Part shown: one piece after another, positions 22,557 through 31,236 of the stretch
Layout: every line of letters begins with the position of its first letter
How positions within the stretch are numbered: the stretch's first letter is position 1
Origin: Bibersteinia trehalosi
GTDB taxonomy: Bacteria > Pseudomonadota > Gammaproteobacteria > Enterobacterales > Pasteurellaceae
Direction: 5' to 3'
DNA length: 64,000 nt
Assembly (NCBI RefSeq): GCF_004346205.1
Contig: NZ_SMAM01000001.1
Span: 248,001-312,000, forward strand
The notes under the pieces: generated by a model
The model's database searches: none
Told to the model about the DNA's origin: nothing
What the model saw: only the letters and a program-made list of their open reading frames with translations
Position numbers and translations under genes: made by a program

Positions 22557-23494
22557 TGGGGAGAAGACCAAAAAAAAGAGGCAGAGATATTCATGGCATT
22601 TTTTTGTTAGATAAACCGCAGGGGGTTAGTTCTAACGATATTATGCAAAAGGTTAAACGGCTATTTAATGCCAATAAAGCTGGGCATACAGGCGCGCTTG
22701 ACCCTTTAGCAACAGGGATGTTGCCTATCTGCTTAGGAGAAGCCACTAAGTTTTCGCAGTTCTTATTAGATTCGGATAAACGTTATTTAGTTTGCGCAAA
22801 ACTCGGGGAGCGTACAGATACGAGTGATGCCGATGGGCAAGTTGTGCAAACGCGGAGCGTTAATGTCTCTGAGCATGATATTTTAGCGAATTTAGATGCA
22901 TTTCGTGGTGATATTCTGCAAGTACCAACGATGTTTTCTGCTTTAAAACATAATGGTAAACCCTTATATGAATACGCTCGTGCGGGGATTAATGTAGTGC
23001 GTGAAGCACGTCCTATTACCATTTTTGAGCTGAAATTTATTGAATATCAGGCACCATTTTTGACCCTTGAAGTACATTGTTCAAAAGGAACTTATATTCG
23101 CACCTTAATTGATGATTTAGGTGAGGCTTTAGGCTGTGGGGCACACGTGACGATGTTACGCCGTATTGCGGTTGCAGATTATCCATTTGAGAGAATGATG
23201 ACCATTGAGAATTTGCAAAATTTAGCCGAAAATCAAGCGCTTGCCACGTTAGATAAGCTGCTTTTGCCGATAGATAGCGCGGTGAGCCGTTTGCCGAGAA
23301 TAAATTTAGATGAGTTGCAAACTAAGGCTGTTGGCTTTGGTCAAAGGCTGAAGTTTGCTAATGAGCAGCATATTCTGGGTGCAGCGCGCTTATTTTCAGC
23401 AGATGGAATCTTTTTAGGTGTAGCTGAAATTCGCGAAGATAATGTGATTCGACCAAGCCGAATGGTAGTGATAGACAAGGATAATGATGTATAA
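22556..23494 (+). CDS. truB: tRNA pseudouridine(55) synthase
   Basis: Makes pseudouridine 55 in the T-loop of tRNAs. 312 residues. Catalytic Asp lies in [24 protein letters not shown]; later [23 protein letters not shown] is a second family motif; a C-terminal PUA-like part completes it. Translationally coupled to rbfA. Its last codons overlap the start of mltB. Confidence 0.97.
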   Translation: MGRRPKKRGRDIHGIFLLDKPQGVSSNDIMQKVKRLFNANKAGHTGALDPLATGMLPICLGEATKFSQFLLDSDKRYLVCAKLGERTDTSDADGQVVQTRSVNVSEHDILANLDAFRGDILQVPTMFSALKHNGKPLYEYARAGINVVREARPITIFELKFIEYQAPFLTLEVHCSKGTYIRTLIDDLGEALGCGAHVTMLRRIAVADYPFERMMTIENLQNLAENQALATLDKLLLPIDSAVSRLPRINLDELQTKAVGFGQRLKFANEQHILGAARLFSADGIFLGVAEIREDNVIRPSRMVVIDKDNDV

Positions 23495-24578
23495 AAAATT
23501 ACGTAATGTTGCATTAATAAGTGCTGCAACTTTATTGGCAGTTGCTTGTTCTAGCGATAAGTCGCAGATTAAGCCCTTAGCGCTGGATGCGCAATATGCT
23601 AAACCGCGTACATTCCAAAATTTTACGGATTATGTTGTTTTTTTAAAACAAAAGGCCGCTGGACAAGGCGTATCTGCCAAGGTTTTAAACTCTCAGTTTA
23701 ATATTAATTATGTGGCTCGGGCTGTGGAGTTAGATCAGGAACAAGCTGCGCGTCGTCGTGATCCAAATACCCCTCCGCCTGCACCTAATCCTAACGGTGT
23801 AACCAATTATTTAAATAAAGTTTTAACCCAAGCTAAGGTGGATGCTGCGGTAGATCGCTGGTGGCAATATCAACCTCATCTACATAAAGCAAGCCAAAAA
23901 TATGGTGTCCCTAAAGAATATTTAATGGCTCTTTGGGGAATGGAAAGTAGCTTTGGACGCTATCAAGGTAATTTTGATGTGCTCTCAGTGCTGGCAACTT
24001 TAGCTTTTGACGGAAGACGAGAGGCGTTGTTTACTCAAGAATTTGTCAATGCGATGAAAATGTTACAAAACGGAACGATTTATCGTGCTGAAATGAAAGG
24101 ATCGTGGGCTGGTGCAATGGGACAAACTCAATTTATGCCAACCTCATATTTGAAATATGCAGCAGATGGTGATGGCGATGGCAAAAAAGACATTTGGCGA
24201 AACCAGTATGATGCTTTTGCTTCAATAGCCTCTTATCTTGCTACAGTAGGATGGGAACAAAATCTGCCTTGGGGGGTTGAAGTGAAATTAGCTCAGCCAA
24301 TGGATCTCTCATTTGCTGGTATTGAAAAGCATCAGGCAAAATCACTTTCTGAATGGCAATCTATGGGGCTTTATTTAGCTTATCCTAGCGAGCAGGAAAA
24401 TCGTAAATTAAATGCGTTACGCAGTGCAAAATTATGGTTAGTGCGTCCAGATAAAGAAGTAGGGCGTGCGTTTTTAGTCTCAAATAACTATCGCACGATT
24501 ATGGACTGGAACCGCTCGAATAATTTTGCTATTAGCATTGGTAAATTTGCAGATCGGATTGAACAGGCAGTAAGGTAA
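23487..24578 (+). CDS. mltB: Membrane-bound lytic murein transglycosylase B
   Basis: Outer-membrane lipoprotein that cleaves peptidoglycan glycan strands to 1,6-anhydromuropeptides. 363 residues with lipobox LLAVAC near residue 21. The catalytic Glu is in [16 protein letters not shown], and the SLT_2 features [21 protein letters not shown] and [11 protein letters not shown] follow. Two adjacent ATGs (23484, 23487) overlap the truB end by 8-11 bases, so it is probably co-translated with truB, an unusual partner. Confidence 0.93.
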   Translation: MYKKLRNVALISAATLLAVACSSDKSQIKPLALDAQYAKPRTFQNFTDYVVFLKQKAAGQGVSAKVLNSQFNINYVARAVELDQEQAARRRDPNTPPPAPNPNGVTNYLNKVLTQAKVDAAVDRWWQYQPHLHKASQKYGVPKEYLMALWGMESSFGRYQGNFDVLSVLATLAFDGRREALFTQEFVNAMKMLQNGTIYRAEMKGSWAGAMGQTQFMPTSYLKYAADGDGDGKKDIWRNQYDAFASIASYLATVGWEQNLPWGVEVKLAQPMDLSFAGIEKHQAKSLSEWQSMGLYLAYPSEQENRKLNALRSAKLWLVRPDKEVGRAFLVSNNYRTIMDWNRSNNFAISIGKFADRIEQAVR

Positions 24579-24585
24579 CCATGAA

Positions 24586-24633
24586 ACAAGCGGTGCAATT
24601 TTTGCAAAATTTTGCAAGATTTGCACCGCTTGT
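24586..24633. terminator. Uptake-sequence inverted pair between mltB and tmaR
   Basis: Two complete ACAAGCGGT cores face each other, giving a 13-base perfect stem ACAAGCGGTGCAA / TTGCACCGCTTGT with an AT-rich loop. It lies between two convergent genes and is well placed to end both transcripts. Confidence 0.8.
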
Positions 24634-24644
24634 ATTATGGGTAT

Positions 24645-24968
24645 TTATTTTGTTTTCTTCGCTGAGCAGTCGGCCATTTTTTTACGAATTTCACGACGTT
24701 CTTTGGAAAGTTCTGCATTCCGAATAATGTAATCATCTACACGATTTTCATAGTCATCACGCATATCCATAATAATTGTGCGAATTTGCTCTACGGTCAT
24801 GTCATTACTAATATATTGGTTTAAGTTATCCAATAATAAGATTCGCTTTTGATTATCGCGGATTTTTTTGTCGTTATCTGCAGTTTCACGTAGCAGTTTA
24901 TTTTTTAAACGATAGAGGTGAATATAGTCCAACATGTCTTGAACAGATTTTGGATTAGTTGTTTCCAC
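24645..24968 (-). CDS. tmaR: TmaR (YeeX/DUF496) polar PTS regulator
   Basis: 107-residue coiled-coil protein matching E. coli YeeX/TmaR, which recruits PTS enzyme I to the cell pole. Shared family stretches are METT at the start, [20 protein letters not shown], and [22 protein letters not shown]. Start is GTG at 24968 (encoding the first Met of METT) behind AAGGAG. Monocistronic, convergent with mltB. Confidence 0.93.
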   Translation of the reverse strand: METTNPKSVQDMLDYIHLYRLKNKLLRETADNDKKIRDNQKRILLLDNLNQYISNDMTVEQIRTIIMDMRDDYENRVDDYIIRNAELSKERREIRKKMADCSAKKTK

Positions 24969-25150
24969 GAGTTACTCCTTAAGTTAATAAATTCATCCGT
25001 TGCAAATGCTAGAGCTTTTATGTGTTATCGTCAAAGCATTTGATCAAATTTTCTGTAAAAAATCACAAATAAACTGCTGTAAATCAAGTTGCAAGTTATG
25101 GTAGAATTCGCCGTTATTTGACAATATTACATTTCTATTGGGAGTATGCA

Positions 25151-25792
25151 ATGACGAGTGCAAACAAGCGTTCTGTGCCAACGCTTTTCTCTGAAAAAAC
25201 GGATATTTATAGCCACCAAGTACGTATTGTATTAGCGGAAAAGGGCGTTGCTTATGAAATTGAAAACGTACAACGCGGTACGATTTCAGAAGATTTAATG
25301 GAAGTTAACCCGCGTGGCACAACACCAACCCTAGTTGATCGTGATTTAGTACTCTCTAATGCTCGTATCATTATGGAATATTTAGATGAGCGTTTCCCAC
25401 ATCCACCGCTAATGCCTGTTTATCCTGTCTTACGTGCGCAATGTCGTTTAAATATGCATCGTATTCAACAAGATTGGTATTCATTAATGGATTTTATTGA
25501 TCGCGATCCTAACACGCCAGATGCGCAAAAAGCTTTAAAGCAATTGCGTGAAGAGATTTTAGCGCTAGCGCCAGTATTTTCTGATACTGAATACTTTTTG
25601 AGTGAAGATTTCAGCTTAGTAGATTGCTATATTGCTCCGTTATTATGGCGTATGCACAATTTAGGCGTAGAATTTAGCGGTAAGGGAAGTGCAGCCGTTA
25701 AAGGTTATATGAGCCGAGTATTTAAACGCGATAGCTTTTTACAATCAGTAGGTGGTAGTGCGCCGAAAAACCTCATGGATGATAAAGATTAA
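25151..25792 (+). CDS. sspA: Stringent starvation protein A
   Basis: RNA-polymerase-associated protein with a glutathione S-transferase fold, which changes transcription in starvation and acid stress. 213 residues (E. coli 212). N-terminal thioredoxin-like part includes SEKTDIYSHQVRIVLAEKGV, followed by NPRGTTPTLVDRDLVLSNARIIMEYLDERFPHPPL. Start ATG 25151 stands behind GGAGTATGCA; the in-frame TTG/ATG upstream is not needed. Stop overlaps the sspB start by one base. Confidence 0.96.
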   Translation: MTSANKRSVPTLFSEKTDIYSHQVRIVLAEKGVAYEIENVQRGTISEDLMEVNPRGTTPTLVDRDLVLSNARIIMEYLDERFPHPPLMPVYPVLRAQCRLNMHRIQQDWYSLMDFIDRDPNTPDAQKALKQLREEILALAPVFSDTEYFLSEDFSLVDCYIAPLLWRMHNLGVEFSGKGSAAVKGYMSRVFKRDSFLQSVGGSAPKNLMDDKD

Positions 25793-26208
25793 TGAAACCG
25801 TTACGACCTTATCTTTACCACGCTTATTACCAATGGATTTTGGATAATGATAATACCCCTTATCTATTGGTAAATAGCGAATATCCTGGTACAGATGTGC
25901 CGCAGGAATTTGTGCGTGATGGTAAGATCATCTTAAATATTTCCCCACGCTCAATTGGGCAATATATTGTTGATGATGAAGGCATTAGTTTTAGCGCTAG
26001 ATTTCAAGGCATGCTACGTGATGTATATGTACCTTTAGGTGCAGCCGAGGCTATCTATGCTCAAGAAACAGGGGATGGTGTTATGTTCCAAGATGAACCG
26101 TATTATGATGCGGAAAATTATCTTATGCGTACAGCGGATGTTAAAGAAAGTGAGAAGATAACACCCAAAAAACCTAAAAAGTCAGGTCATTTAAAGCTGG
26201 TTAAATAA
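25792..26208 (+). CDS. sspB: Stringent starvation protein B, ClpXP adaptor
   Basis: Delivers ssrA-tagged proteins to ClpXP. 138 residues: globular domain containing PYLLVNSEYPGTDVPQEFV and NISPRSIGQYIVDDEGISFSARFQG, then a flexible tail ending in GHLKLVK, the ClpX-binding motif. Coupled to sspA through TAATG and followed by a strong terminator. Confidence 0.96.
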   Translation: MKPLRPYLYHAYYQWILDNDNTPYLLVNSEYPGTDVPQEFVRDGKIILNISPRSIGQYIVDDEGISFSARFQGMLRDVYVPLGAAEAIYAQETGDGVMFQDEPYYDAENYLMRTADVKESEKITPKKPKKSGHLKLVK

Positions 26209-26214
26209 ATGTAT

Positions 26215-26241
26215 AAGCCTATCTATTGATAGGCTTTTTTT
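26215..26241 (+). terminator. sspAB terminator
   Basis: AAGCCTATC / GATAGGCTT stem with a four-base loop, followed by seven T residues, 6 bases after the sspB stop. Confidence 0.93.
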
Positions 26242-26378
26242 TGCGTTGCTTTCTATCAATTGTTTACAACTTTCTGAAAATTTACTTGCATTGTTTATAT
26301 CAATACTTTATCTTATATGCAGCGCACTACTTTAATAGTACAACAAGACAAGCAAATGTAATAAACAAGGATGCTCTT

Positions 26379-27338
26379 ATGAAATTTAGTAAAACTATTC
26401 TTTTTACCGCTCTTTCTGCTTTGGCTTTGAATGCCTTTGCCAGCGAAAAAGTACATAATGTAGCAATTACCGCTATTGTTGAACACCCTGCATTGGATAC
26501 TATTCGTCAAGGCGTGATTGAAGAACTTGCACGCCAAGGCTTTGAAGAAGGTAAAAATATCAAGATTGATTTCCAATCTGCACAGGGGAGCACCGCAACG
26601 GCGGCACAAATTGCACGTAAATTTGTGGGCGATAAAGCCGATATTATTATTCCGATTACCACACCGAGTGCTCAGCCGGTTGTGGCGGCAACACGCTCAA
26701 TTCCGATAGTTTTCTCTGGGGTAACAGATCCTGTTGCGGCAAAATTAGTGAAATCATGGGAGCCAAGTGGCACAAATGTAACTGGTATTTCTGATCACAA
26801 ACCAATCGAACCACAACTTCAGCTGATTCAAACCCTTGTACCGGAATTAAAAGCTGTAGGTTATGTGTATAGTGCAGGGGAGGTAAACTCTGCGATTGTC
26901 TTAGAAGAGTTACAAAATGCGGCTGCTAAAGCCAATGTGAAAGTTGTGCCAGTTGCAGTACAACGCAGTGCAGATATTGGTACAGCCGCTCGTAGCTTAA
27001 ATGGTAAAGTGCAAGCTATCTATATTTCAGAAGATAATGCGGTTGTCTCGGCTTATGAAGCGTTACATAAAGCAGCATTGGAAGCAAAAGTGCCTGTGAT
27101 TGCGGCGGATAGAGACACAGTAAAACGTGGTGCATTAGCGGCTTATGCGGTAAGCCAATATGATATTGGTGCAGAAACAGGTAAAATTGCCGCACGCATT
27201 TTAAATGGCGAAAAAGCAGGTGATATTGCAACGCACGGCGTGAACAAAATGGAATTATCGGTAAACACCCAGACTGCCAAAGAGCTTGGTACCCTCATTC
27301 CAGAAAATATCTTAAACGAAGCGAAAGAGCAGTTTTAA
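26379..27338 (+). CDS. Orphan ABC transporter substrate-binding protein (ABC_sub_bind / TrpX-like family)
   Basis: Periplasmic protein of 319 residues with signal peptide MKFSKTILFTALSALALNAFA. The fold is that of the PF04392 family (related to TrpX and BMP-type binders): VAITAIVEHPALDTIRQGVIEELARQG at the N-terminus, IARKFVGDKADIIIPITTPSAQ, and PIVFSGVTDPVAAKLV. Start at ATG 26379. No permease or ATPase gene is next to it: a terminator follows and convergent trmJ lies beyond. Substrate unknown; tryptophan-like or other small ligands are bound by relatives. Confidence 0.85.
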   Translation: MKFSKTILFTALSALALNAFASEKVHNVAITAIVEHPALDTIRQGVIEELARQGFEEGKNIKIDFQSAQGSTATAAQIARKFVGDKADIIIPITTPSAQPVVAATRSIPIVFSGVTDPVAAKLVKSWEPSGTNVTGISDHKPIEPQLQLIQTLVPELKAVGYVYSAGEVNSAIVLEELQNAAAKANVKVVPVAVQRSADIGTAARSLNGKVQAIYISEDNAVVSAYEALHKAALEAKVPVIAADRDTVKRGALAAYAVSQYDIGAETGKIAARILNGEKAGDIATHGVNKMELSVNTQTAKELGTLIPENILNEAKEQF

Positions 27339-27344
27339 ATGAAT

Positions 27345-27373
27345 AAGAGCCTTGAGAAATCAAGGCTCTTTTA
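27345..27373. terminator. Bidirectional terminator between binding protein and trmJ
   Basis: AAGAGCCTTG / CAAGGCTCTT stem around AGAAAT, T-rich on the right; it lies between convergent genes. Confidence 0.9.
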
Positions 27374-28099
27374 CTATAGCCGTTTTTCTACTGCGGTTAG
27401 CATACCGCGTAATAGATTTAATTCGGCAGTTTCCAATTCCGCACGCTGGTAAAGTCGGCGTAATTTTAGCATAACAGCATCGTTACGGATAAAGCCTAGT
27501 TTTCGATAAAGCCGTTCAGTATGGGCGAAAAAATGTTCTAAGTTTTCAGCACTAGGGTAGTCGGCAAGCGGTCGATTTTCTGATTTTTTTTGCAAATTTT
27601 GTTGTGCTAACCACGCCATGCGAATTTCATAACAGGCAAGCTGTACTGCCATCGCTAAATTAAGTGAGCCGTAATCAGGGTTTGTTGGAAAATTCAGATG
27701 GTATTGACATTTGAGCAGTTCTTCATTGGTTAATCCCACCCGTTCACGCCCAAAAACCAGTGCAATTTTGCCTTGCTCGGCACGTTGCATTACCAACTCA
27801 CCGCAGGCTTTAGGCTCAATCAAACTACTTTGTAAATGGCGTAATCGAGCACTCGTACCAATAACTAATTGGCAATCAGCAATGGCCTCATCAAAACTAT
27901 CATAGATTTGAGTTTGTTCTAGCACATCTTTTGCACCCGCTGCAAGGGCTGTTGCTTGCTCATCAATGGCTTGTTTAGGGGATACAAGTCTAAGATGATG
28001 AAAGCCCATCGTCTTCATTGCACGGGCTGCCGAGCCTATATTGCCCGAATGAGACGTTTCGACCAGTACAACTTGAATTTGATTTAATAAATCCATCAT
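27374..28099 (-). CDS. trmJ: tRNA (cytidine/uridine-32-2'-O)-methyltransferase
   Basis: SPOUT-class enzyme that methylates position 32 of tRNAs. 241 residues. N-terminal [22 protein letters not shown], then [16 protein letters not shown] and [21 protein letters not shown] are the three SPOUT knot motifs; the last includes the SAM-binding trefoil. Its ATG overlaps the moaC TGA (ATGA, 4 bases), so it is translated from the moaC message. Confidence 0.96.
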   Translation of the reverse strand: MMDLLNQIQVVLVETSHSGNIGSAARAMKTMGFHHLRLVSPKQAIDEQATALAAGAKDVLEQTQIYDSFDEAIADCQLVIGTSARLRHLQSSLIEPKACGELVMQRAEQGKIALVFGRERVGLTNEELLKCQYHLNFPTNPDYGSLNLAMAVQLACYEIRMAWLAQQNLQKKSENRPLADYPSAENLEHFFAHTERLYRKLGFIRNDAVMLKLRRLYQRAELETAELNLLRGMLTAVEKRL

Positions 28100-28572
28100 T
28101 CCGCCACAAAATCACCCGATTTGCCGCCACTTTTTGAAAGCAGGCGGACTTTTTCAATGACCATATCTTTTTGCACCGCTTTGCACATATCGTAAATAGT
28201 CAAAGCCGCCACACTTGCCGCTGTTAAAGCTTCCATCTCCACGCCTGTTTTACCGCTTAATTTGCAAAGTGATTCAATGCGAACCTGGTTGGTTTCTGGC
28301 AAGGCTTCAAGCTGAACTTCCACTTTGGAAAGAAGTAGAGGGTGGCAAAGCGGGATCAGCTCCCAAGTGCGTTTTGCGGCTTGAATTCCTGCGATACGAG
28401 CAGTGGCAAACACATCGCCTTTATGGTGATTGCCCGAGACGATCATCTGTAAGGTTTCGGGATTCATGGTCACAAAGGCTTCCGCTCGCGCAATGCGAAC
28501 GGTGTCATTTTTTTCTGAAACATCAACCATATTAGCCTCGCCGTTTTGGTTGATGTGGGTAAATTGAGTCAT
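28096..28572 (-). CDS. moaC: Cyclic pyranopterin monophosphate synthase
   Basis: Second step of molybdopterin synthesis, converting the MoaA product to cPMP. 158 residues. Hallmarks are [18 protein letters not shown], the [19 protein letters not shown] stretch, [27 protein letters not shown] and the lysine-rich GGKSGDF C-terminus. It is separated from moaA by ~400 bases of palindromic repeats instead of following it directly, and moaD/moaE do not follow. Confidence 0.97.
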   Translation of the reverse strand: MTQFTHINQNGEANMVDVSEKNDTVRIARAEAFVTMNPETLQMIVSGNHHKGDVFATARIAGIQAAKRTWELIPLCHPLLLSKVEVQLEALPETNQVRIESLCKLSGKTGVEMEALTAASVAALTIYDMCKAVQKDMVIEKVRLLSKSGGKSGDFVAE

Positions 28573-28975
28573 TATTTGTCCTTTTTTGTATTAAATGTAT
28601 CGGGCGGACACATCGGTCACCCCTGCAAGCGGAATTTTAAATTTATATTGAGCAAGAATAATGCACATATGTAGGGGCGTATTGCATACGCCCGTAACAA
28701 TATAAATCCTAACGAATAAATGTAAATAATGCTCTGTTTGGGCGTACGCAGTACGCCCCTACAACAGCGTTTTGTTATTGAACAATTATTGTCTTTTAGG
28801 GGGAATGGATAATTGTTATCTGCATTTTTTTATGTCTTTTGTAAGGCGTACTGCGTACGCCTGTGGGCGTGAGCATCACGCCCCTACATACAAGGTGATG
28901 AAATTGTAGGGACGCCACGCTGGCGTCCGTAATGATATTTCATTTTGCAAAAAAATCGCTAAAAAACAGCGCTTG
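28573..28975. repeat. Gene-free region with five GTAGGGG-type palindromes between moaC and moaA
   Basis: Five short palindromes share a GTAGGG(G) tail and a CG-rich stem with a three-base loop. Stems: GGGCGTAT/ATACGCCC (28675-28693), GGGCGTAC/GTACGCCC (28740-28758), GGCGTAC/GTACGCC (28845-28861), GGGCGTGA/TCACGCCC (28865-28883) and GGACGCCA/TGGCGTCC (28910-28929 region). The first and last have the tail on the left; the second and fourth carry it on the right as CTAC; the third lacks a clear tail. Arm sequences differ but stay complementary. No gene or transposase is visible in the region. Confidence 0.85.
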
Positions 28976-29992
28976 CTATCCCCCGATACTCGCCAAATTA
29001 TTCCGCACACCACTATCCCCAATATGCAAATAATGATGTTCTCTTTTGCCTTGTAGTGCAGATTTTAGACGAGTTTCCAATTGTAAACGTTGGTCATCAG
29101 ATTGTAATAGATCTCGTATTTCTACCCCTTCTTCGCCAAATAAACATAAATGCAATTTTCCTAAGGCAGAAATGCGTAAACGGTTGCAACTGGCGCAGAA
29201 ATTTTTTTCATAGGGCATAATCAAGCCAATTTCCCCCACATAATCAGGGTGGGAAAGCACTTTGGCGGGGCCGTCTGAGATTGCCCGTTGTTGTAATTGC
29301 CAACCTTCATTTAATAAACGAGTTAGAATGCTTTGCCCTGAAAGATGTTGGGCTTTGAAAAAGCTATCCATTTCGCCCGTTTCCATTAGCTCAATAAAAC
29401 GCATTTGAATAGGTTGATGTTTAATCCAAGCCAAAAATTTGTCTAGCTCTTTGGCGGTGTATTGTTTCATCAATACCGCATTGACTTTGATTTTTTTATA
29501 ACCTACGGCAAAAGCGTGATCAATACCGTTGAGAATGGATTGGAGCTTATTCTCGCCAGTGATGAGTTGGAATTGACGAGGATCTAGGCTATCTACACTC
29601 ACATTAATATCGGTAATACCACTTTCTTTCCAAAGTGCCACATCTCGTTCCATACGGTAGCCATTTGTCGTCAGGGCGACTTTGCGGATCCCTTGTGTTT
29701 GAGAAATTGCCTGAGCGATATCTAAAAAATCTTTACGAAGTGTAGGTTCTCCCCCTGTAATCCGGATTTTTTCCGTACCAAGATCGGCAAATGTCCTTGC
29801 AATACGACGAATTTCATCAAGGGTTAAAAACGTTTGTCTATGAGCAGGTGGGTGATAGCCGTGTGGTAAACAGTAGTTACAACGAAAGTTGCAAACATCA
29901 GTCACAGATAATCGCAAATAGGTATATTGGCGTTGAAAACGATCCACTAGGGCAGAATCGTTGCCGATATTTTTGATCGGAATAGTTTGCAT
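28976..29992 (-). CDS. moaA: GTP 3',8-cyclase, molybdenum cofactor biosynthesis
   Basis: Radical-SAM enzyme starting molybdopterin synthesis from GTP. 338 residues. N-terminal SAM cluster CNFRCNYC, then TGGEPTLRKDFLDIA, and a C-terminal second cluster in CASCNRLRISALGKLHLC; the protein ends in the catalytic Gly-Gly (ASIGG). Start at ATG 29992 behind AAGGTG; the upstream extension to 30070 is riboswitch RNA, not protein. Supplies cofactor for FdnG and DmsA in this window. Confidence 0.97.
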   Translation of the reverse strand: MQTIPIKNIGNDSALVDRFQRQYTYLRLSVTDVCNFRCNYCLPHGYHPPAHRQTFLTLDEIRRIARTFADLGTEKIRITGGEPTLRKDFLDIAQAISQTQGIRKVALTTNGYRMERDVALWKESGITDINVSVDSLDPRQFQLITGENKLQSILNGIDHAFAVGYKKIKVNAVLMKQYTAKELDKFLAWIKHQPIQMRFIELMETGEMDSFFKAQHLSGQSILTRLLNEGWQLQQRAISDGPAKVLSHPDYVGEIGLIMPYEKNFCASCNRLRISALGKLHLCLFGEEGVEIRDLLQSDDQRLQLETRLKSALQGKREHHYLHIGDSGVRNNLASIGG

Positions 29993-30007
29993 TGAACACC
30001 TTTCTAA

Positions 30008-30104
30008 ATACGAGAGGCATAGCCGTTTCCAGCGATACCTTGTGCGAATTTTCGCAGGCACTGCCGCCATATCAACGACTTAGGCAAACAGGCTCGGGGT
30101 CAAA
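30008..30104 (-). promoter_or_regulatory. Moco riboswitch-like leader of moaA
   Basis: The minus-strand leader carries elements of the Moco RNA motif in order: CCCCGAGCC, GGCGGCAGTGCCTG, an AAGGTATCGCTGGAAAC segment, then GGCTATGCCTCTCG close to the moaA ribosome site. A TATAAT (30119-30114) lies just upstream. In E. coli this element controls moaABCDE in response to molybdenum cofactor; here it would control moaA directly. Confidence 0.85.
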
Positions 30105-30113
30105 ATTACGGTT

Positions 30114-30119
30114 ATTATA
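30114..30119 (-). promoter_or_regulatory. moaA promoter -10 (TATAAT)
   Basis: Minus-strand TATAAT about 10-15 bases upstream of the first conserved base of the Moco element. No clear -35 is visible, so activation by a regulator is possible. Confidence 0.5.
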
Positions 30120-30270
30120 GCGAAAGTAAGCACTAGAAAGAATGATTATATGCGGCTTTATCGCCGAGAAAATACGCAGATGTGCGTATTTATGTTCTTG
30201 GTAGATTTCTAGGCGATTTTTACCGCTTGTTAGAGTATGATTAGCACTTATTCACGCTTGGTATATCACG

Positions 30271-31167
30271 ATGGATTATTTAGATTCTTTTATTAAACTG
30301 CACCAAATTGAAGGTGAAATTAAAGTGCTTTGCCGTTTTCACGGTGATTGGCATATTGATCACCCCGCAAGTGAAACACCGCTTGGCGTTTTTCATATTA
30401 TTTCCAAAGGTCAGTGTTGCATTAAATTAGACGGGCAGTGCCGCCATTTAAAGGCAGGCGATGTGGTCTTTTTTCCTTACGGTACAGAACACGAATTAGC
30501 AAGCTGTCCAACACTGTTTGATATTTCCCCAGACAAGCTAATTCCTATCCAACGGCAAACGAACAACCATTTTACCGTGTGTCGTAACCATCAAACTGAC
30601 AATGATGATTTTGAAATGTTCTGCGGTTTTTTTCATTATCGTTATCCCTCCGCATTATTTGAATTACCCAAGTGGCATTTAGCCGAAAATAATCACTCGG
30701 TGCTGGCATTGCTCGCCTTATTGCGTGATGAAAAAGCAGAAAATTTGGGTAATCAAACGGTGATCAATGCGTTGGCTAATGTGCTTTTTACCTATCTCAT
30801 TCGGGATTATTTAGCACACCATCAAATTCAAAGCGGTATTTTAGCCGCCCTTCAAGATAAACGCCTAAATATCGCTATTCAAACAATATTAGAACAGCCT
30901 GAAAAAGATTGGTCAATGGATAAACTTGCTGAACTTTGTGCAATGTCTCGCTCTAATTTTATCCGCTTGTTCAAAGAAAAAAGCGGTATGTCCGCAGGCA
31001 AATTTTTAACCGAAATTCGCCTACAAAAAGCCGAATTATTATTACAAAATAGTGCACTTTCCATTCAAGAAATTGCCATCGCGGTTGGTTATCAATCGGA
31101 AGCGCATTTTTGTAAGCTCTTTAAAACTTATAAAGGTTGCTTGCCAAAAGAATTGCGTATTAAATAA
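30271..31167 (+). CDS. AraC-family transcriptional regulator with cupin sensor
   Basis: 298 residues. N-terminal ~130 residues form a cupin ligand-binding domain (HIISKGQCCIKLDG, LKAGDVVFFPYGTEHEL); the C-terminal ~100 carry the two AraC helix-turn-helix units (WSMDKLAELCAMSRSNFIRLFKEKSGMS and SIQEIAIAVGYQSEAHFCKLFKTYKG). It resembles regulators such as RclR that sense reactive compounds, but the ligand and targets are unknown. Divergent from moaA, convergent with dmsC; a target in one of these operons is possible only by position. Confidence 0.88.
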   Translation: MDYLDSFIKLHQIEGEIKVLCRFHGDWHIDHPASETPLGVFHIISKGQCCIKLDGQCRHLKAGDVVFFPYGTEHELASCPTLFDISPDKLIPIQRQTNNHFTVCRNHQTDNDDFEMFCGFFHYRYPSALFELPKWHLAENNHSVLALLALLRDEKAENLGNQTVINALANVLFTYLIRDYLAHHQIQSGILAALQDKRLNIAIQTILEQPEKDWSMDKLAELCAMSRSNFIRLFKEKSGMSAGKFLTEIRLQKAELLLQNSALSIQEIAIAVGYQSEAHFCKLFKTYKGCLPKELRIK

Positions 31168-31173
31168 AGACAA

Positions 31174-31206
31174 AAACGCCGTTTGATTTCCCAACGGCGT
31201 TTATTT
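31174..31206. terminator. Terminator between araC-type gene and dmsC
   Basis: AAACGCCGTT / AACGGCGTTT stem with a nine-base loop, followed by ATTTT; lies between convergent genes. Confidence 0.9.
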
Positions 31207-31236
31207 TGCCAATTTCCTGTCAAATCTAACCGCTTG

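Noticed and set aside
28215-28535. Open frame on the plus strand over moaC
   Set aside because: Reverse-strand shadow of a well-conserved gene, with no ribosome site or family features.
28573-28975. Palindrome cluster as a CRISPR array
   Set aside because: Repeats differ in sequence, alternate in orientation and are not evenly spaced; no cas genes nearby.
30000-30070. N-terminal extension of MoaA
   Set aside because: The bases belong to the Moco-type leader RNA; the family start is at 29992.
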